A stretch of DNA of 64,000 nt from Limnohabitans sp. T6-5. GTDB lineage: Bacteria > Pseudomonadota > Gammaproteobacteria > Burkholderiales > Burkholderiaceae_C. A program made the position numbers and the translations under genes. The first letter of the stretch is position 1. Each line of letters starts with the position of its first letter. Below the pieces are notes generated by a model. The model was not told the origin of the DNA. It saw nothing but the letters and a program-made list of their open reading frames with translations, and searched no databases. Positions 25,879-36,205 of this stretch are shown piece by piece. The stretch covers positions 1 to 64,000 of the forward strand of contig NZ_NERV01000004.1 of assembly GCF_003063315.1 (NCBI RefSeq), in the 5' to 3' direction.

Positions 25879-26685
25879 ATGTCCTCCCCCCTCCCTACTG
25901 CGGGAATGCCCCGCACCGTTTTGGTGACGGGTGCCGCTCGACGCTTGGGCCGTGAAATCGCCCTGGCTCTAGCTGACGCCGGATGGCAAGTGGCCATCCA
26001 CTACCGCAACTCCCATGAAGATGCGCAGGCCACTGCCCGCGACTGCGCCGCCAGATCAGGTCACCGTTCAGCCATCTTCGCCGCAGATTTGGACATCGAG
26101 TCCGAAACACGTCAGCTGTTGCCTCAGGTGATCGAGCACTTTGGCTCGGTGCATGCGATCGTCAACAGTGCTTCGCTGTTTGAACATGACACCTATGAAA
26201 ATTTCAGTTTCGAACGCATGGAAAAGCATTTGCGCAGCAATACCGGCGCGGCCATTTTGTTGGCCACAGCCTTGCATACGCACTTGCTGGAACACAATGC
26301 ACCGGACATCTCGGGAGTCGTGATCAATATGCTGGATCAGAAGTTGTGGAACCCCAATCCTGACTTTTTGAGCTACACCCTGTCCAAAGCGGCATTGGAG
26401 GCGGCCAATACCTTGTTGGCCCAAGCCTTGGCCCCCAAAGTGCGCGTCGTGGGCGTTGCGCCAGGCTTGACACTGACCAGCCACATGTTGTCTCAGCAAG
26501 CGTTTGAACAGATGCACAAACTCTCGCCCTTAGGCCGCTCTTCAACCGCTACAGATGTTGCGGCCACCGTTGTGTTTGCTTGTGCCAACCACTCGATCAC
26601 AGGCACCACGCTGCTGGTCGATGGGGGACAACACCTTCATAAATTTGACCGTGATTTTTCATTGATGGACCCCAGCGCATGTTGA
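25879..26685 (+). CDS. Short-chain dehydrogenase, FolM/pteridine-reductase type
   Basis: 268-residue Rossmann-fold reductase. The cofactor motif is TGAARRLGR, the TGxxxRxG form with Arg that marks NADPH-dependent pteridine reductases. NSASLFEHD follows, and the catalytic Tyr and Lys lie in SYTLSKAALE. It overlaps folB by seven bases, so the pair belongs to folate/pterin metabolism; reduction of dihydromonapterin or dihydrofolate is the likely reaction. The start is placed at ATG 25879; MPRTV further on is an alternative. Confidence 0.85.
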   Translation: MSSPLPTAGMPRTVLVTGAARRLGREIALALADAGWQVAIHYRNSHEDAQATARDCAARSGHRSAIFAADLDIESETRQLLPQVIEHFGSVHAIVNSASLFEHDTYENFSFERMEKHLRSNTGAAILLATALHTHLLEHNAPDISGVVINMLDQKLWNPNPDFLSYTLSKAALEAANTLLAQALAPKVRVVGVAPGLTLTSHMLSQQAFEQMHKLSPLGRSSTATDVAATVVFACANHSITGTTLLVDGGQHLHKFDRDFSLMDPSAC

Positions 26686-27047
26686 CCAAAGGAAACCAAA
26701 TTCTGAGCCTGACCGGGCTTCGCTTTAATGCGAACCTGGGCATTCTGGCGCATGAAAAATCAGCCCCTCAAGCCATTCAAGTCGATGCTGATCTGAACAT
26801 GGGCTCTCAGCCCTTGAAGCCGGATGACGACGAAATCACCAATGTGTTGGATTACCGCAAAGTCCACACCCTGATCATTGACACCTGCACCCAACAGCAC
26901 ATCAATCTGCTCGAAAGCCTGACCGGCAAACTGTGCGTGACACTGATGCAATTGCCCAATGTTTTGGGTGCGCGCGTGAAAATCGTGAAACTCGACATAT
27001 TCGACGACTGCGAAGTATCCATTCAACAAGAAGTCGGTCAGTGGTAA
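26679..27047 (+). CDS. folB: Dihydroneopterin aldolase
   Basis: 122-residue enzyme of tetrahydrofolate synthesis that cleaves 7,8-dihydroneopterin to 6-hydroxymethyl-dihydropterin and glycolaldehyde. FolB features are GLRFNANLGILAHEK near residue 13, LDYRKVH near 59, and L-L-E-S-L-T-G-K-L with the catalytic Glu/Lys region. It overlaps the upstream reductase gene and ends three bases before the next gene, so it lies in one operon with it. Confidence 0.88.
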   Translation: MLTKGNQILSLTGLRFNANLGILAHEKSAPQAIQVDADLNMGSQPLKPDDDEITNVLDYRKVHTLIIDTCTQQHINLLESLTGKLCVTLMQLPNVLGARVKIVKLDIFDDCEVSIQQEVGQW

Positions 27048-27050
27048 ATC

Positions 27051-27836
27051 ATGGAAGATTCTGAAAAAAAACCGTCTTATCTGAATGCCAATCAGGTCAT
27101 TTTCTTGCCACTGTGGGCTCGGTGGGCAGTGATTGGCATTTTGGGCACACTGGCTTTGAGTGCCACAGTTTGCGGTGTTGTTTTTTTATTCGCAAAAGAA
27201 TGGAGAGACACTGTATTGCCTGCCTTGTCGATTGCTCAAACCGCTGCAGGTGGGTTTGCAATTGTTCTGTTTGTGTTGTTTGCTGAAAAGCAATTGAGTA
27301 CTCATCGTTTGATGGAGAAAACAGATCATTTTCTGGACAATCATCTGTTGGACAGTTTGTCACGCATCGAGCTACCGGGTGTCGAAAAAAACAAAACGGT
27401 TTCAGTTGCGCAAATCACACGCCAAGCAGGCATTTATGGTCGACGCAAAGACATCTATGGGGCCAACTATGAAATCAGTCTGGCCGAATTCAAAATGCGC
27501 ATGTGGGTGGGCATCAATGTCCGACGCATCAGCACTATCTATTTTGTCAAAGTAGACGCTCCTGCAGACGTTCAGAAAATCAGTGATATTTTCAAGTTCA
27601 CATTTGGTGGCGCAGAAAAAGTCGGTTACCACACCAACTTTGAATATTCCGAAATTGACGGCGAACACATTGTGTCGATGTGGTCAACCGTACAAGCCGA
27701 ACAGGGCATTCTTGGCAATCCTGCGGAGCAATTATTCTGGGTCCAAGACATCGCCATGATGACCCAATCCGTGGCACGCACAGCTTGGCGCAACAAACTG
27801 TCCTTGCTCACAAACGCCGAACCCGGACCACTTTGA
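27051..27836 (+). CDS. Unknown membrane protein with two N-terminal helices
   Basis: 261 residues. Two hydrophobic helices (about 22-48 and 60-80) are followed by a soluble domain of about 180 residues that I cannot assign. It contains IYGRRKDIYGANYEI and repeated aromatic/charged strands. The first 17 residues are hydrophilic, so the protein is anchored rather than secreted. It sits three bases after folB and 19 bp before ttcA, which points to co-transcription. Composition is less GC-rich than the flanking genes, so it may be a late insertion into a conserved folB-ttcA pair. Confidence 0.7.
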   Translation: MEDSEKKPSYLNANQVIFLPLWARWAVIGILGTLALSATVCGVVFLFAKEWRDTVLPALSIAQTAAGGFAIVLFVLFAEKQLSTHRLMEKTDHFLDNHLLDSLSRIELPGVEKNKTVSVAQITRQAGIYGRRKDIYGANYEISLAEFKMRMWVGINVRRISTIYFVKVDAPADVQKISDIFKFTFGGAEKVGYHTNFEYSEIDGEHIVSMWSTVQAEQGILGNPAEQLFWVQDIAMMTQSVARTAWRNKLSLLTNAEPGPL

Positions 27837-27854
27837 GTCCATTTCAAATACTCC

Positions 27855-28793
27855 ATGAACACAACAACTGAAAACACCTGGGTGGACGCTGAAAGCCAAG
27901 CCAGCGATGCAGCGGCCAAGGCCGTCAAGATCGAACGCGAAACCCACAAGCTCGAAAAACGCCTTTGCCGCCAGATGGGCCAAGCGATTTCCGACTTCAA
28001 CCTGATCGAGGCGGGCGACCGCATCATGGTCTGCATGTCCGGGGGCAAAGACAGCTACGGCATGCTCGACATCTTGCTCAAGATGAAGGCCCGTGCCCCG
28101 GTCGACTTCGAGCTGGTCGCGGTCAACCTGGACCAAAAGCAGCCGGGATTTCCGGACCACATCCTGCCCGCGTACCTCAAAGAGCTGGGCGTGGAGTTCC
28201 ACATCGAGACGCAAGACACGTATTCGATCGTGAAGGACAAGATCCCCGAAGGCAAGACCATGTGCAGCTTGTGTAGCCGCCTGCGCCGTGGCATTTTGTA
28301 CCGTGTGGCGCGTGAGTTGAGGTGCAACAAACTGGCGCTCGGACACCACCGTGACGACATGCTGCAGACCTTCTTCTTGAACATGTTCTTTGGCGGCAAG
28401 CTCAAGGGCATGCCCCCCAAGCTGGTCAGCGACAACGGCGAGTTCATGGTGATCCGCCCACTGGCCTATGTGGCCGAAACCGACCTGATCCGTTGGGCAG
28501 AGCACCGACAGTTCCCCATCATCCCGTGCACCCTGTGTGGCAGCCAGGAAAACCTGCAACGCCTGCAGGTGGGCAACATGCTGCGCGAGTGGCAAAAGAA
28601 GCACCCCGGCCGCATTGAAAACATGTTTGCGGCTTTGCAAAACGTGGTGCCCTCGCACTTGATGGATGCCAAGCTGCACGGCTTCAAGGACCTGAAAATC
28701 ACCGGCATCGCCGACGAGGCGGGTGACAAGGCTTTTGACGAGGAAGAGTTCACTGAGGCCAAGTTGCCCGGCATTCAAGTGATCTCGGTTTGA
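27855..28793 (+). CDS. ttcA: tRNA 2-thiocytidine synthetase
   Basis: 312-residue ATP-dependent enzyme that thiolates C32 of certain tRNAs. The PP-loop is [10 protein letters not shown] near residue 61. The two CxxC pairs that hold the iron-sulfur cluster are [10 protein letters not shown] and [23 protein letters not shown] is the further conserved segment. Length is typical for the TtcA subfamily, and the CxxC pattern distinguishes it from TtuA-like proteins. Confidence 0.94.
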   Translation: MNTTTENTWVDAESQASDAAAKAVKIERETHKLEKRLCRQMGQAISDFNLIEAGDRIMVCMSGGKDSYGMLDILLKMKARAPVDFELVAVNLDQKQPGFPDHILPAYLKELGVEFHIETQDTYSIVKDKIPEGKTMCSLCSRLRRGILYRVARELRCNKLALGHHRDDMLQTFFLNMFFGGKLKGMPPKLVSDNGEFMVIRPLAYVAETDLIRWAEHRQFPIIPCTLCGSQENLQRLQVGNMLREWQKKHPGRIENMFAALQNVVPSHLMDAKLHGFKDLKITGIADEAGDKAFDEEEFTEAKLPGIQVISV

Positions 28794-28810
28794 ACCCAAG
28801 GGAGGTTGTC

Positions 28811-29431
28811 ATGCGTTATTTGTGGATTCTGGGTGCGTTGACTTTGATGTTGTTGACGGGCTGCTCTTCAATGCGCATCGTAGACAGCGATGTGGTGTCG
28901 GTGGCGGCAGCGCCCCCTGGCATGAATTTGCAAGGCGCCACCTACCGCTTTGAACGCCTTCCCTCCCAAGTCAACAACCCCGAAGTCGGCCTGGCTGAAC
29001 AGCAAGCCCAAGCGGCCATGGCTGCTGTGGGTCTGGTACGCAACGACGCGGCGGCACAACTGAGCGTGCTGGTCGGATTTTCGGGCTCAAAATATTTTGC
29101 CGATCCTTGGGGACGCCCGATAGCACCAGGCTTTTACCCAGGCTGGACGCCTTATGGCAGCATTTTTATGGGCAGAGGCTTGGGATCGTATGGCGGTCTG
29201 GGCATAGGCATGGGCATGCGTCTGCCGCCACCCCCGCAATACCTGCGCGAAGTCAGCCTCATCATGCGCGACCTGAAGTCTGGTCAAGTGGTCTATGAAA
29301 CACGGGCCAGCCACGATGGCCCGTGGAGCGACAGTGTTCAAATTTTCAGCACACTGTTCCAAGCCGCCTTGGCCAACTTTCCCCATCCTCCCGCAGGGCC
29401 ACGCCGGGTGAACATTGAAATTCCGCGCTGA
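28811..29431 (+). CDS. DUF4136-type lipoprotein
   Basis: 206-residue predicted outer membrane or periplasmic lipoprotein. The lipobox is LLTGC with Cys near residue 18. The remainder contains the tyrosine-rich Y-R-F-E-R-L-P start typical of DUF4136 proteins, a glycine/proline-rich middle (Y-G-S-I-F-M-G-R-G-L-G), and a C-terminal strand pair. GGGAGG lies six bases before the ATG at 28811, which decides the start over a TTG seven codons earlier. Function is unknown. Confidence 0.82.
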   Translation: MRYLWILGALTLMLLTGCSSMRIVDSDVVSVAAAPPGMNLQGATYRFERLPSQVNNPEVGLAEQQAQAAMAAVGLVRNDAAAQLSVLVGFSGSKYFADPWGRPIAPGFYPGWTPYGSIFMGRGLGSYGGLGIGMGMRLPPPPQYLREVSLIMRDLKSGQVVYETRASHDGPWSDSVQIFSTLFQAALANFPHPPAGPRRVNIEIPR

Positions 29432-29439
29432 AAGCAAGC

Positions 29440-30084
29440 ATGCAAACCACCCGCATTTTGGCCATTCGCCACGGAGAAACGGCCTGGAACGTGGACACCC
29501 GCATTCAGGGGCATTTGGACATTCCGCTCAACGAACAAGGACTGCGCCAAGCGAACAACTTGGCCCGTGCGCTGGCCCAGGGTGACGCCATTGATGCGAT
29601 TTATGCCAGCGACCTGTCCCGTGCGCACACCACGGCCAGCGCCATTGCGCAGGCCATGGGCCAAACGGTGACGGCCCATACCGGTCTGCGCGAACGGCAT
29701 TTTGGCGAGTTTCAGGGGCGCACCTTTGCCGAAATTGAAGCCGAATTGCCCGAACATGCCTGGCACTGGCGCAAACGCACGCCCGAATGGACGCCCCCCA
29801 GTGGCGGCGAATCGCTGGTCACGCTGCGCAAACGGATTGTCGGCACAGTGGACGAACTGGCTGCACAGCACCCAGGCCAGCAAATCGTGCTCGTTGCCCA
29901 CGGTGGTGTGCTGGACATCCTCTACCGCGCAGCCACCCGCCTCGAATTGCAAGCGCCGCGCACCTGGCAACTGACCAACACGGCCGTTAACCGGCTGCTG
30001 TGGACGCCGCAAGGACTGTCCCTGGTCGGTTGGGGCGACACCTCGCATTTGGATGATCAGGTGCAAGACGAAACCACCACCTGA
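29440..30084 (+). CDS. Histidine phosphatase family protein (phosphoglycerate-mutase-like)
   Basis: 214-residue enzyme. The catalytic RHGETAWN begins near residue 10. The second conserved region is ASDLSRAHTTASAIA, and the second catalytic His is in VAHGGVLDIL. ERHFGEFQG supplies the proton donor. The family includes GpmB, CobC and broad-specificity phosphatases; the substrate cannot be chosen from sequence alone. It starts nine bases after the lipoprotein gene. A REP-like array begins 18 bp after its stop. Confidence 0.88.
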   Translation: MQTTRILAIRHGETAWNVDTRIQGHLDIPLNEQGLRQANNLARALAQGDAIDAIYASDLSRAHTTASAIAQAMGQTVTAHTGLRERHFGEFQGRTFAEIEAELPEHAWHWRKRTPEWTPPSGGESLVTLRKRIVGTVDELAAQHPGQQIVLVAHGGVLDILYRAATRLELQAPRTWQLTNTAVNRLLWTPQGLSLVGWGDTSHLDDQVQDETTT

Positions 30085-30101
30085 GCTTGGACCATTCGTC
30101 T

Positions 30102-30770
30102 ATAGGTCTGTGGTCAAAAACCCCGACATTGGCTTGCTGAAGGCTTGGCTTTGTTCTGACCCAAAGGGGCTGCATGCAACGTCGGACTCTTCGAGTACCG
30201 ACCTACAAGAAGCCACATTGCATTCGCAGGTCGGTGGTCAAAGACCCCGACATTGGCTTGCTGAAGGCTTGGCTTTGTTCTGGCTCAAAAGGTCTGCATG
30301 CAACGTCGGACTCTACGAGTGCCGACCTACAGGAAGCCTCCTTGCATTCGCAGGTCGGTGGTCGAAGACCCCGACATTGGCTTGCTGAAGGCTTGGCTTT
30401 ATTCTGACCCAAAGGGTCTGCATGCAACGTCGGACTCTTCGAGTACCGACCTACAGGAAGCCTCCTTGCATTCGCAGGTCGGTGGTCGAAGACTCCGACA
30501 TTGGCTTGCTGAAGGCTTGGCTTTATTCTGACCCAAAGGGTCTGCATGCAACGTCGGACTCTTCGAGTACCGACCTACAGGAAGCCTCCTTGCATTCGCA
30601 GGTCGGTGGTCGAAGACCCCGACATTGGCTTGCTGAAGGCTTGGCTTTGTTCTGGCTCAAAGGGGCTGCATGCAACCTCGGACTCTTCGAGTACCGACCT
30701 ACAAGAAGCCTCCTTGCATTCGCAGGTCGGTGATCGGTGGTCGGTGGTCGGTGGTCGGTGGTCGAAGACT
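30102..30770. repeat. REP-like tandem array, 124-bp period
   Basis: Forward ACTC/GAGT units begin at 30181, 30305, 30429, 30553 and 30677. Reversed GGTC/GACC units begin at 30102 (degenerate), 30226, 30350, 30474, 30598 and 30722. All regular intervals are exactly 124 bp, and forward-to-reverse spacing is 45 bp. The head of the reversed units is GCAG in place of GTAG. Because 124 is not divisible by three, the same peptide-like frame recurs in rotating frames and no single frame spans the array; I read it as noncoding. The last unit is expanded by copies of a seven-base motif. It lies between convergent genes. Confidence 0.93.
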
Positions 30771-30822
30771 CACACGATTGCTTGCTGAATTGCCGAGTTT
30801 TTGCGGGCGATATCGCAAACAG

Positions 30823-31869
<1,047 letters not shown>

Positions 31870-31905
31870 CGGATCAATTCAATTCAAAGTATTGCCATCG
31901 CGGCG

Positions 31906-32481
31906 TTATTTGGTCAGCGCCTTCAGAGACAACTTGATGCCCTCGCTCACACCCACATCCGCAGGCAACAGCTTCAAGGCGGCGGCGGCTTCCTTCTCGT
32001 TGTAACCGAGTGCGAGCAAGGCCTGCTGAATGTCACCGTGGGCATCGCCCACATGCTGGCTGAACAAGCCGCCGATGTCGCCGCCCAGCTTACCCTTGAG
32101 TTCCAGCAACAAACGCTCGGCGGTCTTTTTGCCGATGCCGGGTACTTTGACCAATCGACCGACTTCTTGGGTGGTGATGGCTTGGGCCAGATCGGTCACG
32201 CTCATGCCCGACAACACGCTGAGCGCTGTGCGTGGGCCGACCCCGGAGATTTTGATGAGTTGGCGAAAGGCTTCACGCTCGGCCAGCGTTGCAAAACCAT
32301 AGAGAATCTGGGCGTCTTCGCGCACCACAAAGTGCGTGACCAAACTGACTTTTTCACCCGTTGCAGGCAGGTTATAGAAGGTGCTCATGGGCACATTCAC
32401 TTCGTAGCCCACGCCGTGGCAGTCCACGATCACTTCGGGGGGATTCTTGTCGCTCAGGATGCCTGTGAGTTTGCCGATCAT
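31906..32481 (-). CDS. ruvA: Holliday junction binding protein RuvA
   Basis: 191-residue DNA junction-binding subunit. Domain I (OB fold) starts MIGKLTGIL. Domain II has the two helix-hairpin-helix motifs [15 protein letters not shown] and [17 protein letters not shown]. Domain III ([12 protein letters not shown]) contacts RuvB. The start is the ATG at 32481; the frame runs further upstream only by overlapping the divergent phoH gene. The ruvA and phoH starts are about 96 bp apart and share a short promoter region. Confidence 0.96.
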   Translation of the reverse strand: MIGKLTGILSDKNPPEVIVDCHGVGYEVNVPMSTFYNLPATGEKVSLVTHFVVREDAQILYGFATLAEREAFRQLIKISGVGPRTALSVLSGMSVTDLAQAITTQEVGRLVKVPGIGKKTAERLLLELKGKLGGDIGGLFSQHVGDAHGDIQQALLALGYNEKEAAAALKLLPADVGVSEGIKLSLKALTK

Positions 32482-32577
32482 GGAAAGGGGCCTTTGAATT
32501 GCAGTGATCTGGAGGAAAATCGGGGCTCCTCGGCCTGCAAAGCACCCAGCGAAACCACCACGGACAGGATTATCCAC

Positions 32578-33561
32578 TTGATCGTCAGACACACCTTCAC
32601 GCCACACAACAACACCCGCCTGTCCAACCTGTGCGGCCCCATGGACGCCCATCTGCGCTCCATCGAAGCCGGACTCCAGGTGAGCATTGCACACAGACAT
32701 GAGCAGTTCAAGGTGGACGGCCCCAAGGCGCCCGCGCAGCTGGCCATGGAAATCCTGCAAGCCATGTACGAGCGTGCCGATCGTCCAATTGCCCCCGACA
32801 TGGTGCAGCTCATGCTGGTGGGCGACAGCTCGGGTGAAGAAGGCGCTGACCAACCTGCCCTGCAAACCCGCCGCGCCGACCTGAAGGCCCGAACACCGGT
32901 GCAGGCGGCTTACCTGGACAACATCAGCACCCACGACATCACTTTCGGCATTGGACCGGCAGGCACGGGCAAAACCTACCTGGCCGTGGCCTGTGCTGTG
33001 GACGCGCTGGAGCGCAGCAGTGTGCAGCGCATTGTGCTGACGCGCCCGGCGGTGGAAGCGGGTGAGCGGCTGGGCTTTTTGCCAGGCGATCTGTCGCAAA
33101 AAGTAGACCCCTACCTGCGCCCCCTGTACGACGCGCTGTACGACTTGATGGGCTACGACAAGGTGCAAAAAGCCTTTGAGCGCAACGCCATCGAGATCGC
33201 GCCGCTGGCCTTCATGCGTGGGCGCACCCTGAACAACGCGTTTGTGATCCTGGACGAAGCACAAAACACCTCCACCGAGCAAATGAAGATGTTCTTGACC
33301 CGCATTGGCTTTGGTGCCAAAGCCGTGGTCACCGGCGATGTGAGCCAGATCGACCTGCCCAAAGGCCAGCTCAGCGGCCTGATTGACGCCGAGCGCGTGC
33401 TCAAACGCGTCAAAGGTATCGCTTTCACACGCTTTTCAAGTGCCGACGTGGTGCGCCACCCGCTGGTGGCCCGCATTGTGGACGCCTACGACGCCCAAGG
33501 CAGCGCCGCGCTCAGAGCGGGCATCACCACCCGCCGCAAGCCCTTGCCCACCGACGATTGA
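32578..33561 (+). CDS. ybeZ: PhoH-family ATPase (YbeZ)
   Basis: 327-residue cytoplasmic ATPase/putative RNA helicase. It has a KH-like N-terminal half, then Walker [14 protein letters not shown], Walker [12 protein letters not shown], and [12 protein letters not shown]. The best start is TTG 32578: it is preceded by AGGA at eight bases and yields [11 protein letters not shown], the usual N-terminal sequence of betaproteobacterial YbeZ; ATG 32641 would remove this. It is followed at 21 bp by ybeY, the regular partner in ribosome maturation and 16S rRNA processing. Confidence 0.9.
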   Translation: MIVRHTFTPHNNTRLSNLCGPMDAHLRSIEAGLQVSIAHRHEQFKVDGPKAPAQLAMEILQAMYERADRPIAPDMVQLMLVGDSSGEEGADQPALQTRRADLKARTPVQAAYLDNISTHDITFGIGPAGTGKTYLAVACAVDALERSSVQRIVLTRPAVEAGERLGFLPGDLSQKVDPYLRPLYDALYDLMGYDKVQKAFERNAIEIAPLAFMRGRTLNNAFVILDEAQNTSTEQMKMFLTRIGFGAKAVVTGDVSQIDLPKGQLSGLIDAERVLKRVKGIAFTRFSSADVVRHPLVARIVDAYDAQGSAALRAGITTRRKPLPTDD

Positions 33562-33582
33562 ACTCAGATTAAAAAACGCTCC

Positions 33583-34038
33583 ATGGCCTTGAAACAACTC
33601 CAACTGTCGCTGCAATTTGGCGATATCCCCGATGCTGCACGCCACCGCGCAGCCCTGCCCCGCCATGCGGTGACCCGCGCCATTCGCCATGCATTGGCAG
33701 ACGATGCCGAAATCACAGTACGCATCGTGGGCGATGAAGAAGGCCGTGAACTCAACAAAAGCTACCGCAAAAAAGACTACGCCACCAACGTGCTGACCTT
33801 TGACTATGCGCAAAACCCCGTGGTGATGGCCGACTTGGTGCTGTGCGCGCCGGTCGTGGCCAAAGAAGCCAAAGAACAAGGCAAGACGCTCGCAGCGCAC
33901 TACGCCCACCTGCTGGTGCATGGCAGCTTGCACGCCCAAGGCTGGGACCACGAAACCAGCGACGCCGACGCCGAAGAGATGGAAGCTTATGAAATCGAGA
34001 TTTTGGCGGGTTTGGGCCTGAAAAACCCCTACCGCTGA
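33583..34038 (+). CDS. ybeY: Endoribonuclease YbeY
   Basis: 151-residue zinc-dependent RNase acting in 16S rRNA maturation and ribosome quality control. The metal site is [12 protein letters not shown] (three histidines). The conserved [12 protein letters not shown] segment precedes it. Length is typical. It forms an operon with ybeZ. Confidence 0.94.
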   Translation: MALKQLQLSLQFGDIPDAARHRAALPRHAVTRAIRHALADDAEITVRIVGDEEGRELNKSYRKKDYATNVLTFDYAQNPVVMADLVLCAPVVAKEAKEQGKTLAAHYAHLLVHGSLHAQGWDHETSDADAEEMEAYEIEILAGLGLKNPYR

Positions 34039-34099
34039 ACAGGCCAGATGCAGGCATCTTTGAATGCCGGGGCACTGCCATCCAATGGCCTGCGCGTGA

Positions 34100-35074
34100 T
34101 CACTGCGGCGCAATGCCCGCCTTTTGAATCACTTCACTCCAGCGCTTGATGTCACTGTCCAGCAACTGCCCCAATTGGGCAGGTGTGCTGGATTTGGCTT
34201 GCACATTGAAACTGGCCATCCGCTGAATCAAATCGGGCTGCGAGAGCACCTTGCCCACCGCCAGGTTCAAAAGCTCCACAATGGCTTTGGGGGTTTTGCT
34301 GGGTGCGGCCAGCGCGTTCCAAGAGGACACGTTGAATTGACTCAGGCCGGGCAACTCGCGCACGGTGGGCACCAAGGGCATGTCTTTGGGCCGACTCTCG
34401 CCCATCACACCCAACAGTCGCACGGCTTTGGCGCTGATCTGGGGCTTGAGGGGGCCGAGAATTTCAACCGCCGCATCGATTTGGCCTCCACGCAAGGCAT
34501 TCAACACGGCCGGAGTGCCATTGAACGGAATCACCTGGGCCACCAGATTGGCCTGCGTGCGCAGCAATTCGGCCGCTAAATGCTGCGTGCTGCCGATGTT
34601 GATCGTGCCGATATTGAGCTTGCCAGGGTGGGCGCGGCCATAAGCCATCAGCTCCGCCAGGGTTTTGTGGGGTGATGACTCTGGCACCACCACCGCCATG
34701 TCAAACAGCCCAAGCAAGGACACCGGCGCAAAATCGGTGCGCGGATTGAAGGGCAAATTTTTGAACAAGCCAGCGCTGACCGCCGTGCCGTTGGACATCA
34801 ACAGCAGCGTGTAACCATCCGGCTCTGCCTTGGCCACCAGCTCTGCAGCGACGATGCCTCCAGCCCCAGGACGGTTGTCAATGATCACCGCTTGACCCAG
34901 GTCTTCAGCCAACTTTTGTGCAACGCTGCGAGCCGTGAGATCAGCCACACCGCCTGCGCCAAATGGCACCACGATCTTGAGCGGTTTAACTGGAAAATTC
35001 GTTTGTGCTTGCGCAGCGTTCAGCGTGAACAATCCGAAAGAGATGGCTTGAATCCAATCGCGGCGCTTGATCAT
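34100..35074 (-). CDS. Bug-family periplasmic receptor (orphan)
   Basis: 324-residue tripartite-tricarboxylate-type receptor. The signal peptide begins M-I-K-R-R-D-W and ends near A-Q-A-Q. Bug markers are VPFGAGGVADLTAR (first ligand loop), NRPGAGGIVAA, and GTINIGSTQHLAAE. The start at 35074 puts the basic n-region at the N-terminus; the open frame extends 27 codons upstream without a signal. No TctA/TctB gene is adjacent, which is common for the many orphan Bug receptors of Burkholderiales. The ligand is unknown. Confidence 0.87.
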   Translation of the reverse strand: MIKRRDWIQAISFGLFTLNAAQAQTNFPVKPLKIVVPFGAGGVADLTARSVAQKLAEDLGQAVIIDNRPGAGGIVAAELVAKAEPDGYTLLLMSNGTAVSAGLFKNLPFNPRTDFAPVSLLGLFDMAVVVPESSPHKTLAELMAYGRAHPGKLNIGTINIGSTQHLAAELLRTQANLVAQVIPFNGTPAVLNALRGGQIDAAVEILGPLKPQISAKAVRLLGVMGESRPKDMPLVPTVRELPGLSQFNVSSWNALAAPSKTPKAIVELLNLAVGKVLSQPDLIQRMASFNVQAKSSTPAQLGQLLDSDIKRWSEVIQKAGIAPQ

Positions 35075-35169
35075 TTCAAATCTTTCAAAATCGACAAAAT
35101 CTCTGATGCATGACAGAATGCAAGAGCATAAGGCTGTCATTTTCACACGCAACAACCAGCAGGATATTC

Positions 35170-35955
35170 ATGAGCTTACGGTGTTTGGGTCTACGCTTGG
35201 CAGGGTGCGCATTCATCTTGTGGGGCCTCAGTGGTTGCGCCACGACCGATGCGCCTGTGTCACCCGCCGCTGCTTTGCCGCATCCCGTCCATGGCGCCCT
35301 GGTCTTCAAACCCGAAGACAGCGCCCATTGGGAACCCGTGTTGTTGCCGGGCAAGCTGCGCACCGCCTTCAAGCTTGAAAAACATGACCGTCGCCCGGCG
35401 CTTCGAGCGCACGCTCAATCCTCTGCCAGCATGTTGAGACAGCGCCTGAACCTCGCGCCCGATCAGTTGGGGCGATTGCAATTTCAGTGGCAAGTTGAAA
35501 ACCTGATGGACGGCGCTGACATGGCCGTGCGAGAGGCCGAGGACTCCCCCGTGCGCCTGATCCTGGCATTTGACGGCGACCGCAGCCGCTTTTCTGCCAA
35601 GAACGCCATGCTCAGCGAATTGACCCAAGCCCTGACCGGTGAACCGCTGCCTTACGCAACCTTGATGTACGTGTGGTGCAACCAACGCCCGGCAGAATCC
35701 GTGATCATCAACCCACGCAGTGACCGCATTCGCAAGCTGGTGGTCGAGTCAGGCGCCAGCAGGCTCAAACAATGGCTGCTGTACGAACGGGACATTCGCG
35801 CAGATTTTGAAAAAGCCTTTGGCGAGCCGCCCGGCGCCTTGGTCAACCTGGCCATCATGACCGACAGCGACAACACACGCACCAACGTGCGAGCTTGGTA
35901 TGGCGACATCCGCCTCGATGGCCCACGCCCCATCATCACAACCCAGAACCCCTGA
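35170..35955 (+). CDS. DUF3047 lipoprotein
   Basis: 261-residue predicted lipoprotein. The lipobox L-S-G-C occurs near residue 22. The DUF3047 domain includes LQFQWQVENLMDGADM, LILAFDGDRSRF, YVWCNQRPAESVIINPRSDRI and ALVNLAIMTDSDNT. Function of the domain is unknown; its position at the periplasmic face is inferred from the lipobox. It is divergent from the Bug receptor at 34100. Confidence 0.8.
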   Translation: MSLRCLGLRLAGCAFILWGLSGCATTDAPVSPAAALPHPVHGALVFKPEDSAHWEPVLLPGKLRTAFKLEKHDRRPALRAHAQSSASMLRQRLNLAPDQLGRLQFQWQVENLMDGADMAVREAEDSPVRLILAFDGDRSRFSAKNAMLSELTQALTGEPLPYATLMYVWCNQRPAESVIINPRSDRIRKLVVESGASRLKQWLLYERDIRADFEKAFGEPPGALVNLAIMTDSDNTRTNVRAWYGDIRLDGPRPIITTQNP

Positions 35956-36050
35956 AGCTGACCGCTGCTGCTGACGATTTGACGCCTGAACGAGTGGGCC
36001 TGATGTAGCGGTATCCGCCAAGAGCGATCAGGTCCCTTCACAGTTTCCCT

Positions 36051-36078
36051 GTGGGTTGGCACTCAAAGAGTCCGACAT
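36051..36078 (-). repeat. Single degenerate REP-like palindrome
   Basis: Reversed ACTC/GAGT unit with two substitutions (GTGGG head, A in the loop). It lies alone in the 220-bp gap before the second porin, where no gene is seen. Confidence 0.7.
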
Positions 36079-36205
36079 GGGTGAGTCAGCGAAAACGCCA
36101 TTTCAAATTTGACTCTTTAGCTGGCCAGGCCGACGTTTGAAATGGCCTTTTTGACCATAACGAGCGAAAAATTGCTTATTTAACAATCTGATTGCTCTGG
36201 CTACA

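Noticed and set aside
30053..30788. Series of small open frames of 60-115 codons in the 124-bp array
   Set aside because: They are the same repeat read in rotating frames, each ending after about two units; nothing marks any of them as a gene.
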